Positions 54,141 to 61,774 of a stretch of DNA of 64,000 nt are shown piece after piece; position 1 is the stretch's first letter; each line of letters opens with the position of its first letter. Below the pieces are notes generated by a model, which was given only the letters and a program-made list of their open reading frames with translations, searched no databases and had not been told where the DNA came from. Source of the stretch: an uncultured Bryobacterales bacterium (GTDB lineage Bacteria > Acidobacteriota > Terriglobia > Bryobacterales > UBA6623); NCBI GenBank assembly GCA_958295955.1, contig OY282420.1:1998435-2062434 (forward strand), read 5' to 3'. Position numbers and translations under genes: made by a program.

Positions 54141-55192
54141 GCCTGAACCGCCTCCTGGTAGAGCTCGCGGGTCAAGCGGGCGGTTCGCCGCCAACTGAAC
54201 TCGGCGGCGCGGGCGGCGCCGGCGGCGCGCAGGCGGGCGGCGAGACGATCATCCTCGGCCACCGACAAGACGGCCTCGCAGAGACGTTGCGCAGAATCGG
54301 CCGGCGCATGCACGGCGCAGCCGCCCGCAACCTCGACCAGCGCCGGGTCCCGGGACGCAATCACGGGTACGCCGAGGCTCATCGCCTCGATCATGGGCAG
54401 ACCGAACCCCTCATACAGGCTAGGGTAAACGAGCGCCTGCGCCCCGGCGAGCCAGGCGGCCATTTCGGCATCGTTCGCCGGACGGACCTGCGTCAGCCCC
54501 GGCTCGTCGAACGACCCCGGCGGCACCTGCCCGATCAGAACCAGCCCCAGGTCGGGCCGCCGCCCGCGGGCGAGGCGCCACGCTTCCACCAGCACCGCGA
54601 CGTTCTTGCGCGAGCCGTGGTCGCCGAGATGAGCCACATAGGGCTCCGTGCGCATGCGGCGCGGCTTGTCCGGTCGAAACGGCGCGACGCCGTGGGGAAT
54701 GCTGCGAATTCTCGTCTTCGACAATCCGAAATAGTGCGCGGCCTCGCGGCGAATCGCCTCGGTCGGGGTGAGAATGCGCGCCGCCAAGGGCAACAGGTAC
54801 GGCGTGCGGGCGCGGACGCGCTCAGAACCCTCGGGCCGCATAGCGCCCCGCCGCCAGGGAGAGAGATCGTGGAGCGTCAGGATCGCCGGAACCGCCGGGA
54901 TATAGGGAACGGAAAAATCCGTTCCGTGGAACACGTCCGCCCGCAGGCGCAGCAGCGTCAGCGGCAGCCCCAGGCTCCACCATTTGGACCGAGCCGGCCG
55001 GGAACGCGGCGCAACGGCGAAGATGTTGCGCCGCGCCCGCATCCGCTCGGGCAACGCGGCCGGCCGATCGCCGACCAGAAAAATCTCGTCGCGCGGGTTT
55101 TCGCCGGCAAGCGCCAGCGCCAACTCGACGGTGTAGCGGCGAATGCCGCCGGCGGGCAGCAACAGCGGAGCGGCGTCGAGAGCAATGCGCAC
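54134..55192 (-). CDS. GT4-family glycosyltransferase
   Basis: 352 residues. GT-B motifs: IALDAAPLLLPAGGIRRYTVELALAL, ILTLHDLSPWRRGAMRPEG, PTEAIRREAAHYFGL, AHLGDHGSRKNVAVLVEAWRLA and YPSLYEGFGLPMIEAMSLGVPVIASRDPALVEVAGG (in parts), with the E-x7-E pair. It is the first of the glycan genes in the operon, 33 nt after the methyltransferase gene. Confidence 0.86.
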   Translation of the reverse strand: MRIALDAAPLLLPAGGIRRYTVELALALAGENPRDEIFLVGDRPAALPERMRARRNIFAVAPRSRPARSKWWSLGLPLTLLRLRADVFHGTDFSVPYIPAVPAILTLHDLSPWRRGAMRPEGSERVRARTPYLLPLAARILTPTEAIRREAAHYFGLSKTRIRSIPHGVAPFRPDKPRRMRTEPYVAHLGDHGSRKNVAVLVEAWRLARGRRPDLGLVLIGQVPPGSFDEPGLTQVRPANDAEMAAWLAGAQALVYPSLYEGFGLPMIEAMSLGVPVIASRDPALVEVAGGCAVHAPADSAQRLCEAVLSVAEDDRLAARLRAAGAARAAEFSWRRTARLTRELYQEAVQAW

Positions 55193-55225
55193 GGTAGAGG
55201 CTTGGCGCCGGGCGCCGGGGTCGCG

Positions 55226-55702
55226 TCACGACCGGCTTCTGTATTTGCGAAGCAACTCGTACATTATGATCCCGCCGGCCACGGCGACGTTCAGGGACTG
55301 CTTCATGCCCAGCATGGGGATGCGCACGAGGGCATCGCATTCGGCGGCCAACTCCGGGTGGGTTCCTTCCACCTCGTTGCCGAAAATCACGGTCAACGGA
55401 AAACTCGGATTCCACTCGAAAAGGTCTTGCGCATGAGCCGATGTTTCGACCGCGGCCAGTTGGTAGCCGCGGTCCTTGAGAGAGCGAACCGCCGCCAGGG
55501 GATCGCGGCGATGCTCCCACTCGACCTGACGCTCGGCGCCGAGCGCGGTCTTTGCAATGCCGGGATGCGGGGGGCATCCGGTATAGCCGGTGAGAACGAG
55601 CTTGGCGACGCCGGCGCCGTCGGCATTGCGGAAAAAAGCCCCTACGTTGTAGGCGCTGCGGACCCGGTCAAGCACGACGACCACGGGCAGCGGCGCGCTC
55701 AT
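55226..55702 (-). CDS. SpoU/TrmH-family RNA 2'-O-methyltransferase
   Basis: 158 residues from ATG 55702, overlapping recJ (ATGA). SPOUT motifs: VVLDRVRSAYNVGAFFRNADG (motif 1), LTVIFGNEVEGTHPEL (motif 2) and IPMLGMKQSLNVAVAGGIIMYELL (motif 3, with the knotted fold). It methylates a ribose in rRNA or tRNA with SAM. The short form lacks an N-terminal RNA-binding domain. Confidence 0.87.
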   Translation of the reverse strand: MSAPLPVVVVLDRVRSAYNVGAFFRNADGAGVAKLVLTGYTGCPPHPGIAKTALGAERQVEWEHRRDPLAAVRSLKDRGYQLAAVETSAHAQDLFEWNPSFPLTVIFGNEVEGTHPELAAECDALVRIPMLGMKQSLNVAVAGGIIMYELLRKYRSRS

Positions 55703-57414
55703 CGGGAATCCGCGCCGCCGCGGCGGAAGTCCTTCATATTGAGTTGCCAGCCGCCCCAGTAGGTATCCGGCTCGACGGTGAACGCCATATCGAGGCGCGC
55801 GCCGACGCCGATGCCGGCGCCCTGCTCGGCCATGCGCCAGCCGATCGTGCTGAAAGTATGCTCGTCGTGCTCGACTTGCAGCTTGAGATGGCGGTCTTTG
55901 ATCACCTTGGGCTGCGCCTTGACGACCACGTTCGGAGCGGAGAATACCGGCGCGGGGTTTCCCCGGCCGTACGGTTGCAGTTGCCCGAGTTCCCCCATGG
56001 CGCGGTCGGTGATTTCCGCGAACGGCAGGTCGCCGTCGAGATTGAGCGACGGCACGAGGTCTTCGGCGCTGAGGACGTTCGCCGCGTGGTCGTTGAGCGC
56101 GGCGCGCAAGTCCGCCACGCGGTCGGTCTGAATCTTGCAGCCGGCGGCTTGCTTGTGGCCGCCGAAGCGTTCGAAGACTTGCGCGACCGAGGCGAGACCT
56201 TCGAGCATGTGAAATGCCGAGATGCTGCGCGCCGAACCCGTGGCCATGCCGCTCTGCGGATCGACGCTCAACACCAGGGTCGGACGATGGTAGCGTTCGG
56301 CGATTCGGCCGGCGACAATGCCGATCACGCCGGGATGCCAACCCTCGCCGGCAACGACGATGAATGAAAGCGTATCGGTCGCAGGGAGGGGCCCGATGCG
56401 CTCGATGATTTCAGCCTCCGTCTCGCTCTCGGCGAGCCGGCGCCGGTTGTTCAACTCGTCGAGCCGCTGCGCGATGTCTTCGGCCTCCCTTTCGTCGCGG
56501 GTGGTCAGCAGCGTGACGATATCTTTGGCATGGTCCATGCGGCCCGCGGCATTGATGCGCGGCGCGATGCGAAAGCCGACGTCGCCGGCGGTGATCTCCG
56601 CCTTGTCCCGCAAGCCGGCGACGCCGAGCAAGGCTTTCAATCCCGGCGTCGCCGGCCGGCGCAGACCGGCGAGGCCGACCCGCGCGAAAACGCGGTTCTC
56701 GCCCAGCAGGGGGACCATGTCGGCGATCGTTCCGATGGCGACGATCTTCAGCATCGAAGCGAGAATCCTGCTTCGTTTCGAAGCTTCCCAGCCCGATTCG
56801 GCCAGCAATGCCTGGATCAGCTTGAAGGCGACGCCGGCGCCGCAAAGGCGCTTGTCCGGGTAGGCGCAGCCGGGTTGGTTGGGATTGAGCACCGCCAGCG
56901 CTCGGGGAATCTCTTCTTCCGGCAGGTGGTGATCGGTAACGATCGTGTCGATTCCGAGCTCGCGGGCGCGGCTCACGACCTCGCTTTCGCGAATGCCGGT
57001 ATCGACGCTGATCAACAGCCGCACGTTATCGCGCGCAGCATCCTCGACAACCTCGGAACGCATCCCGTAGCCCTCTCGAATGCGGTGCGGAACATGAAAG
57101 GCCGCGACGCCCCCCAGCAGTTCGATGGCCGTCTTCAACAGGACGATGCCGGTCGTTCCGTCAACGTCGTAGTCGCCGTAAACGAGGATGCGCTCGCGAT
57201 TCGCAACCGCGCCGCGGATGCGCTCCACGGCGGCGCGCATGCCCGACATGCGGAACGGATCGTGCAGCGCCGAAAGGCTGGGCTGCAGGAAGCCGGAGAC
57301 GTCTTCGACGCCGCGCTGGGCAAGCAGCCGAGCCAGCAGGGGGGAAACGCGGTAGTCCGAACGGATCCTCTCGGCGGCGGCGGATTCATGCTGCCGATAG
57401 ACCCAGCGCTTCAT
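55699..57414 (-). CDS. recJ: Single-strand DNA-specific exonuclease RecJ
   Basis: 571 residues, normal for RecJ. DHH motif I ILVYGDYDVDGTTG, motif II ISVDTGI, motif III VTDHHLPEEEIPRALAVLNP, GAGVAFKLI, and the DHHA1 domain GGHKQAAGCKI all fit. It degrades single-stranded DNA 5'-3' in repair and recombination. Its ATG overlaps the aldehyde dehydrogenase stop (ATGA), and its stop overlaps the RNA methyltransferase start, so it is embedded in the operon. Confidence 0.95.
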   Translation of the reverse strand: MKRWVYRQHESAAAERIRSDYRVSPLLARLLAQRGVEDVSGFLQPSLSALHDPFRMSGMRAAVERIRGAVANRERILVYGDYDVDGTTGIVLLKTAIELLGGVAAFHVPHRIREGYGMRSEVVEDAARDNVRLLISVDTGIRESEVVSRARELGIDTIVTDHHLPEEEIPRALAVLNPNQPGCAYPDKRLCGAGVAFKLIQALLAESGWEASKRSRILASMLKIVAIGTIADMVPLLGENRVFARVGLAGLRRPATPGLKALLGVAGLRDKAEITAGDVGFRIAPRINAAGRMDHAKDIVTLLTTRDEREAEDIAQRLDELNNRRRLAESETEAEIIERIGPLPATDTLSFIVVAGEGWHPGVIGIVAGRIAERYHRPTLVLSVDPQSGMATGSARSISAFHMLEGLASVAQVFERFGGHKQAAGCKIQTDRVADLRAALNDHAANVLSAEDLVPSLNLDGDLPFAEITDRAMGELGQLQPYGRGNPAPVFSAPNVVVKAQPKVIKDRHLKLQVEHDEHTFSTIGWRMAEQGAGIGVGARLDMAFTVEPDTYWGGWQLNMKDFRRGGADSR

Positions 57415-59207
57415 AACTCGGTCTGCACGAGCACGCTGCCGCCGGCATCGAGATCGCGCGCCGCGGGAGTCACGATGGTGCGCTTGGCGATATAGATTTT
57501 CGCGCCCCCGGCAAGCGCCTTGCGCACGTCGCTCTCGCAAACGAACCGGACGGGGCGGATCGCCGGCGCCGGGGGCGGAGGCGAAACCGGTTCCGCGGCG
57601 GCTCGCTGCGCAGCCGCGCGAGGGGGAGTCTTCCTGCCTGTCAGAAAACGGTCCACGACAGAAACGGCGGGCGAGGGGTCCGCCGCGGGCGGCGGCGCAA
57701 CCCGCGGCGACAGCCCGCGGTTGGTCAAATACTCGTCCACGCGGGCGGCGACTCCCGCCGGGCTTGCCGCCGGCGCCGCGGACGCGGGGCCGCCCGCGCC
57801 CGGCGACTCTCCGGCAAAGTACCTCTCGGCTTCGGGACTGATGAACGCTTCCTCGGCAGAGCGGATGTGCCGGGCGATGCGTTTCACTTGCAACAAATGC
57901 ATCGGCCCCACGTTGTCGCCGGTCGAGTTGCCGGCGGCCGCGCCGCAGCCCAGCGTCATCGCCGGGAAGACGCCGGTCGTAATGCCCGTCGAGCCTTGCG
58001 GCGCCGAAGTGTTCACCAACACGCGGAACGCCGGCGCGCGGCGGCCGTACTCCATGATGTTCGCTTCGTCCTCGGAGTGGATGACGCAGGTGTGTCCGCG
58101 CCCGCCGAAGTTCAAGACTTGCACGCAGGCATCGACCGCCTCGTCGAACGTCTTGACGAAGTAAACCGAGAGCACCGGCGACAGCTTCTCCGCTGACAAC
58201 GGGTAATCGCGGCCGACGCCGCCGATCTCGACGACCAGAATGCGCGTCTGGTCCGCTACCGAAAACCCGGCCAGCGAGGCAATTTTTTGCGGAGACCGGC
58301 CGACGCAATCGGGGTTGATGCCGAAGTCCTTGGTGAGCAGCAGCTTTTCCAACCGGGCCGTTTCGTCGTCGTTGCAGCGATGCGCGCCGTTGGCGGCGAG
58401 CGCGGCCCAGACCCGCTCGCGATGCCGCTCGCCGACTACGATCGTCTGCTCGCTCGAGCAAACGGTGCCGAAGTCGAACGATTTGCCGTCCACAACCAGT
58501 TCGACGGCCTTCTCGATATCCGCGGAATCGTCGATCAGCACGGCAACGTTGCCCGGCCCGACGCCGATGGCCGGCTTGCCGCTGGAATACGCCGCTCTGA
58601 CGATGCCGGCCCCGCCGGTCGAAAGGATGACGCCCGTCCGCTTATGGCGCATCAACTCGTTCGTGCCTTGGATGGTGGCTTCGTTGACGCACTGCACGAT
58701 GCCTTGCGGCGCGCCCGCGGCCTCGGCGGCTTCGGCCAGCACCCGCGCCGTCTCGCAAGTACACCTGCGGGCGCGCGGATGCGGACTGAGCACAATCGCA
58801 TTCCCGGCCTTCAACGCGATCAGGCACTTGTAGAACGCTGTCGAGGTCGGATTCGTCGTCGGCAGAACCGCGGCGACAACGCCTACCGGCGCCGCGATTT
58901 CGGTGATGCCTTCCTGCGGCTTTTCGGCCAGCACCCCGATCGTTTTCAGCGGGGCGATCTTCTGGTGGAGCAGGTCGGAATTGAGCAAATTCTTGGCAAT
59001 TTTGTCGCGGACATTGCCGTATCCGGTCTCCTCGACCGCCATGCGCGCCAAGCGCTCGGCGTTGGCGCGGGCCGCCGCCGCGACGCGGTCGACGATCGCG
59101 TCCACCTGTTCCTGGCTGTAGCCGGCGTATTGCAGAGACGCCCGGTAGGCCGCCTCGATTTTCGTGCGGACTTCCTGGACCGAGCGCAGATCGCTGTCTT
59201 CGAGCAT
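57411..59207 (-). CDS. CoA-acylating aldehyde dehydrogenase of a bacterial microcompartment, with targeting-like tail
   Basis: 598 residues. The first 470 match PduP/EutE-type dehydrogenases: LPTTNPTSTAFYKCLIALKAGNAIV, GGAGIVRAAYSSGKPAIGVGPGNV and the catalytic Cys in FGTVCSSEQTIVVGERH. It turns an aldehyde into acyl-CoA with NAD. The tail is unusual: two short amphipathic helices, VAARVDEYLTNRGLSPR (about 486-502) and VVDRFLTGRK (about 517-526), each between Pro/Ala linkers and resembling encapsulation peptides, then about 46 residues (FVCESDVRKALAGG, RTIVTPAARDL) resembling a motif found in EutQ-like microcompartment proteins. A shell-protein gene lies 9 nt upstream. Confidence 0.87.
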   Translation of the reverse strand: MLEDSDLRSVQEVRTKIEAAYRASLQYAGYSQEQVDAIVDRVAAAARANAERLARMAVEETGYGNVRDKIAKNLLNSDLLHQKIAPLKTIGVLAEKPQEGITEIAAPVGVVAAVLPTTNPTSTAFYKCLIALKAGNAIVLSPHPRARRCTCETARVLAEAAEAAGAPQGIVQCVNEATIQGTNELMRHKRTGVILSTGGAGIVRAAYSSGKPAIGVGPGNVAVLIDDSADIEKAVELVVDGKSFDFGTVCSSEQTIVVGERHRERVWAALAANGAHRCNDDETARLEKLLLTKDFGINPDCVGRSPQKIASLAGFSVADQTRILVVEIGGVGRDYPLSAEKLSPVLSVYFVKTFDEAVDACVQVLNFGGRGHTCVIHSEDEANIMEYGRRAPAFRVLVNTSAPQGSTGITTGVFPAMTLGCGAAAGNSTGDNVGPMHLLQVKRIARHIRSAEEAFISPEAERYFAGESPGAGGPASAAPAASPAGVAARVDEYLTNRGLSPRVAPPPAADPSPAVSVVDRFLTGRKTPPRAAAQRAAAEPVSPPPPAPAIRPVRFVCESDVRKALAGGAKIYIAKRTIVTPAARDLDAGGSVLVQTEL

Positions 59208-59216
59208 CCGCCTTGA

Positions 59217-59495
59217 CTACTTGGCGTTCGGTTTCGGAAGAATCGGCTCAACGTCGCCGTGCGGCGCCGGAATGACGTGAACGCTGATGAGCTCGCCCAC
59301 CCGGCGGGCCGCCGCCGCGCCGGCGTCGGTGGCCGCTTTCACCGCGCCGACATCGCCGCGGCAGGTCACGGTAACGAACCCGGCGCCTATGTATTCCTTA
59401 TCCTCAAGCGTCACGTTCGCGGTCTTGACCATCGCGTCGGCGGCCTCGATCGAGCCGATCAGGCCCTTTGTTTCGATCAGTCCCAAGGCTTGCAT
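59217..59495 (-). CDS. BMC-H hexameric microcompartment shell protein
   Basis: 92 residues with a single BMC domain: [55 protein letters not shown] and [16 protein letters not shown] (in parts). Such proteins form hexameric tiles with a central pore. It is the only shell gene in the window; no pentamer (BMC-P) or signature enzyme gene is nearby. The dehydrogenase follows after 9 nt. Confidence 0.95.
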   Translation of the reverse strand: MQALGLIETKGLIGSIEAADAMVKTANVTLEDKEYIGAGFVTVTCRGDVGAVKAATDAGAAAARRVGELISVHVIPAPHGDVEPILPKPNAK

Positions 59496-59617
59496 GAATC
59501 CATCCCCATGAAAGTCGAAGGTAGCACAGCGCGGGGGCGGGACTCAACAGGCGGAAACAGCGGCCGGCCCCGAAATCGAGAAACCGGCGGCGCCGAACCC
59601 GTTAAGATAACTCTCTT
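59496..59617. promoter_or_regulatory. Divergent promoter region, shell protein and SMP-30 genes
   Basis: A 122-bp gap between the first gene of the ten-gene operon and the SMP-30 gene. On the plus strand TAAGAT at 59603-59608 lies 9 nt before GTG 59618, suggesting a leaderless message. I cannot assign the operon promoter on the minus strand with confidence. Confidence 0.45.
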
Positions 59618-60577
59618 GTGACTCATTTTCCGGCCGTCGGCCGCATCCAACGTTTCGCTCCCGCGCTCGATGAACTGATTGCCCCCGGCGCCGCGGTCGA
59701 GCGCCTCGAAGTCGGCTTCGCTTGGTCGGAAGGCCCGGCCTGGGACGCCGCCGCCGGCCGGCTGCTGTTTTCCGACATCCCGCGCAACGCCATTATCCAA
59801 TGGAGCGAATCCGCAGGCGCCCGCATCTGGATGCAGCCTTCCGGCTACACCGGCGTCGCCTACTACGGCAAGGAGCCCGGCTCGAACGGCCTGACATTCG
59901 ATGCCCAAGGGCGTCTGCATGCCTGCGAGCACGGCGACCGGCGGGTCTCGCGGCTCGAACGCAACGGCGGCAAGAAGACGGTCGTGGACAGCTTCCGCGG
60001 AAAACGGCTCAACAGCCCGAACGACTTGGCGTTCCACTCCAACGGCAACCTTTATTTCACCGACCCGGCGTACGGCCTGCACCACCGCTACGAAGACCCC
60101 GACCGCGAGCTCCCATTCTGCGGCGTTTACCTCGCGCGTCCCGGCGAGCGCGAGCCCGTGCTGCTGACCGACGAGTTGCGCAACCCCAACGGCTTGGCCT
60201 TTACGCCGGACGAGAAGCATCTTTATGTCACGCAGTCCAATCCCGAGAGGGCGGTCGTGATGAAATACCCCGTCAACGGCGACGGCACGCTCGGCGCCGG
60301 CAAGGTTTTCCAAGATCTCACCGCGTATGCGCCGGAGATGCCCGGCCTGCCCGACGGCATGAAGGTCGACCGCCGCGGCAACGTGTTCTCCACCGGTCCG
60401 GGCGGCGTCTGGGTTTTCGACCCCAAAGGCGCAGCGCTCGGCCGGATCGAAACCGGCGGGCGGATCGCCAACCTGTGCTGGGGCAACGAGGGCTCGACGC
60501 TCTACCTGTGCTCCCACGACCGGCTGTGCCGCCTGCGCACGCTCACCGCCGGGCCGATACCGGGTGCGGCGCCGTAG
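59618..60577 (+). CDS. SMP-30/gluconolactonase family protein
   Basis: 319 residues from GTG 59618. It is a six-bladed propeller lactonase: GFAWSEGPAWD with the metal Glu, SNGLTFDAQGRLHACEHGDRRVSRL, NSPNDLAFHSNGNLYFTDPAYGL (Asn and Asp ligands) and MPGLPDGMKVDRRGNVFSTGPGGVWVF with the final Asp. It opens sugar lactones such as gluconolactone. It has no signal peptide. Confidence 0.9.
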   Translation: MTHFPAVGRIQRFAPALDELIAPGAAVERLEVGFAWSEGPAWDAAAGRLLFSDIPRNAIIQWSESAGARIWMQPSGYTGVAYYGKEPGSNGLTFDAQGRLHACEHGDRRVSRLERNGGKKTVVDSFRGKRLNSPNDLAFHSNGNLYFTDPAYGLHHRYEDPDRELPFCGVYLARPGEREPVLLTDELRNPNGLAFTPDEKHLYVTQSNPERAVVMKYPVNGDGTLGAGKVFQDLTAYAPEMPGLPDGMKVDRRGNVFSTGPGGVWVFDPKGAALGRIETGGRIANLCWGNEGSTLYLCSHDRLCRLRTLTAGPIPGAAP

Positions 60578-60583
60578 CCCGGT

Positions 60584-61135
60584 TCAACGGCCCGAAGCCG
60601 CCGGTCTTGCCGCAACGGCCGCGATGAGGGCGCGGCAAAACGCCGGCAGGTCGTCGGGAATGCGCGAAGTCACGAGCGGGCCGTCAACGACCACTTGCTC
60701 GTCCACGTAGTCGGCGCCGGCGTGGATCACGTCGTCCTTGATCGAATGAAAGCACGTGGCGCGGCGGCCTCTGAGAACGTTCGCGGAGCAGAGCAGCCAG
60801 ACGCCGTGACAGATCGCTCCAACGGGCTTGCCGCCGCTTACCGCTTGCGCAATCAGGTCGGCAAAGGCTTGCTTGCGGCGCATGTAGTCGGGCGCCCAGC
60901 CGCCGGGCGCCACCACGGCGTCGAAATCGTCGGCCGACACGTCTTCGACCGCGGCCGCCGCCTTGACCGGATAGCCGAGCTTGCTCTTGTATATCGCCCC
61001 GGCTTCCGAACCGACGGCGGTAACCTCTGCGCCGGCTTCGCGCAGCCGCAGAATGGGATACCAGACTTCAAGCTCCTGGTAATAGTTTTCAACCAGTACG
61101 GCGACCCGGCGCCCGCTCAACTCCATTGCGCTCAT
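60584..61135 (-). CDS. DJ-1/PfpI family protein (type 1 glutamine amidotransferase-like)
   Basis: 183 residues. VAPGGWAPDYMRR and AICHGVWLL with the nucleophile Cys109-His110 and Glu16/Glu21 near the start (LVENYYQELEVWYP) match PfpI/YhbO. These act as stress-related glycation-repair or peptidase enzymes. Its ATG overlaps the thiol-disulfide gene stop (ATGA), so the two are co-translated. Confidence 0.88.
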   Translation of the reverse strand: MSAMELSGRRVAVLVENYYQELEVWYPILRLREAGAEVTAVGSEAGAIYKSKLGYPVKAAAAVEDVSADDFDAVVAPGGWAPDYMRRKQAFADLIAQAVSGGKPVGAICHGVWLLCSANVLRGRRATCFHSIKDDVIHAGADYVDEQVVVDGPLVTSRIPDDLPAFCRALIAAVAARPAASGR

Positions 61136-61680
61136 TCCGCCGCCGCGCCGGCCGGTTTCGATACGTATTTGTCGAGTATCTTGTAGAGCCCTTCGCTTTC
61201 GAAAACGCTCCTCTGCAGCGGGTTGTAGCCGTAGTCCTCGCGGATCGCGCCCTCTTGATCGATGACGAAAAAATGCGGCACGTCGAAAGTCGGATTGCCG
61301 GCGTCAATCTTGAGATACGAGGCCGACGCCTGGCCGCAGTCGAAGAGGATCGTGGTTGAAATTTGGTTCTTGATCAGATAGCCGCGAACCGCGTTCTGGT
61401 TGTCGGGAGGGTTCACGATCGACAGCGCCTTCAGCCGCGCGCCGTACTTCTTTTCCGCCGCGTCCAAAACCTTCGAAAACGCCGTGCAGTGCGGGCAGCC
61501 GACATTCATGATGTTGACGACGACGACGCGCCCGCGGTAATCGGCGAGGTCATGGTAGTTGAGTTGCAGATCGGGCAGTGCGAATCCCGGAGCGCGGCGG
61601 TTGGATAAGGAACCGGCGCCGAACGCTCCGGCGGAAAAACCCAGAAGCATTGCTACCGTAAGGAATAAGCGGCCTCTCAT
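61132..61680 (-). CDS. Exported TlpA/redoxin-family thiol-disulfide protein
   Basis: 182 residues from ATG 61680 (61692 is possible). A signal peptide (RLFLTVAMLLGFSAGAFG) is followed by a thioredoxin fold with NVGCPHC (Cys62, Cys65), IVNPPDNQNAVRGYL, and a cis-Pro region VPHFFVID. It may handle periplasmic disulfides, for instance of cytochromes such as the divergent PQQ dehydrogenase. It precedes the DJ-1 gene. Confidence 0.83.
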   Translation of the reverse strand: MRGRLFLTVAMLLGFSAGAFGAGSLSNRRAPGFALPDLQLNYHDLADYRGRVVVVNIMNVGCPHCTAFSKVLDAAEKKYGARLKALSIVNPPDNQNAVRGYLIKNQISTTILFDCGQASASYLKIDAGNPTFDVPHFFVIDQEGAIREDYGYNPLQRSVFESEGLYKILDKYVSKPAGAAAE

Positions 61681-61774
61681 AAGGCTCACCATAACACAAG
61701 GGATTGCGAGTCTGCGCACGGCCGCGTTACTTCCGCCGACTGCTTGCTCGTTCCTCCTTTCCGAGGCATTTTCC

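Noticed and set aside
57411..59495. A complete microcompartment operon
   Set aside because: Only one shell gene and one enzyme are present; no pentamer, trimer-type shell or signature enzyme is seen nearby.
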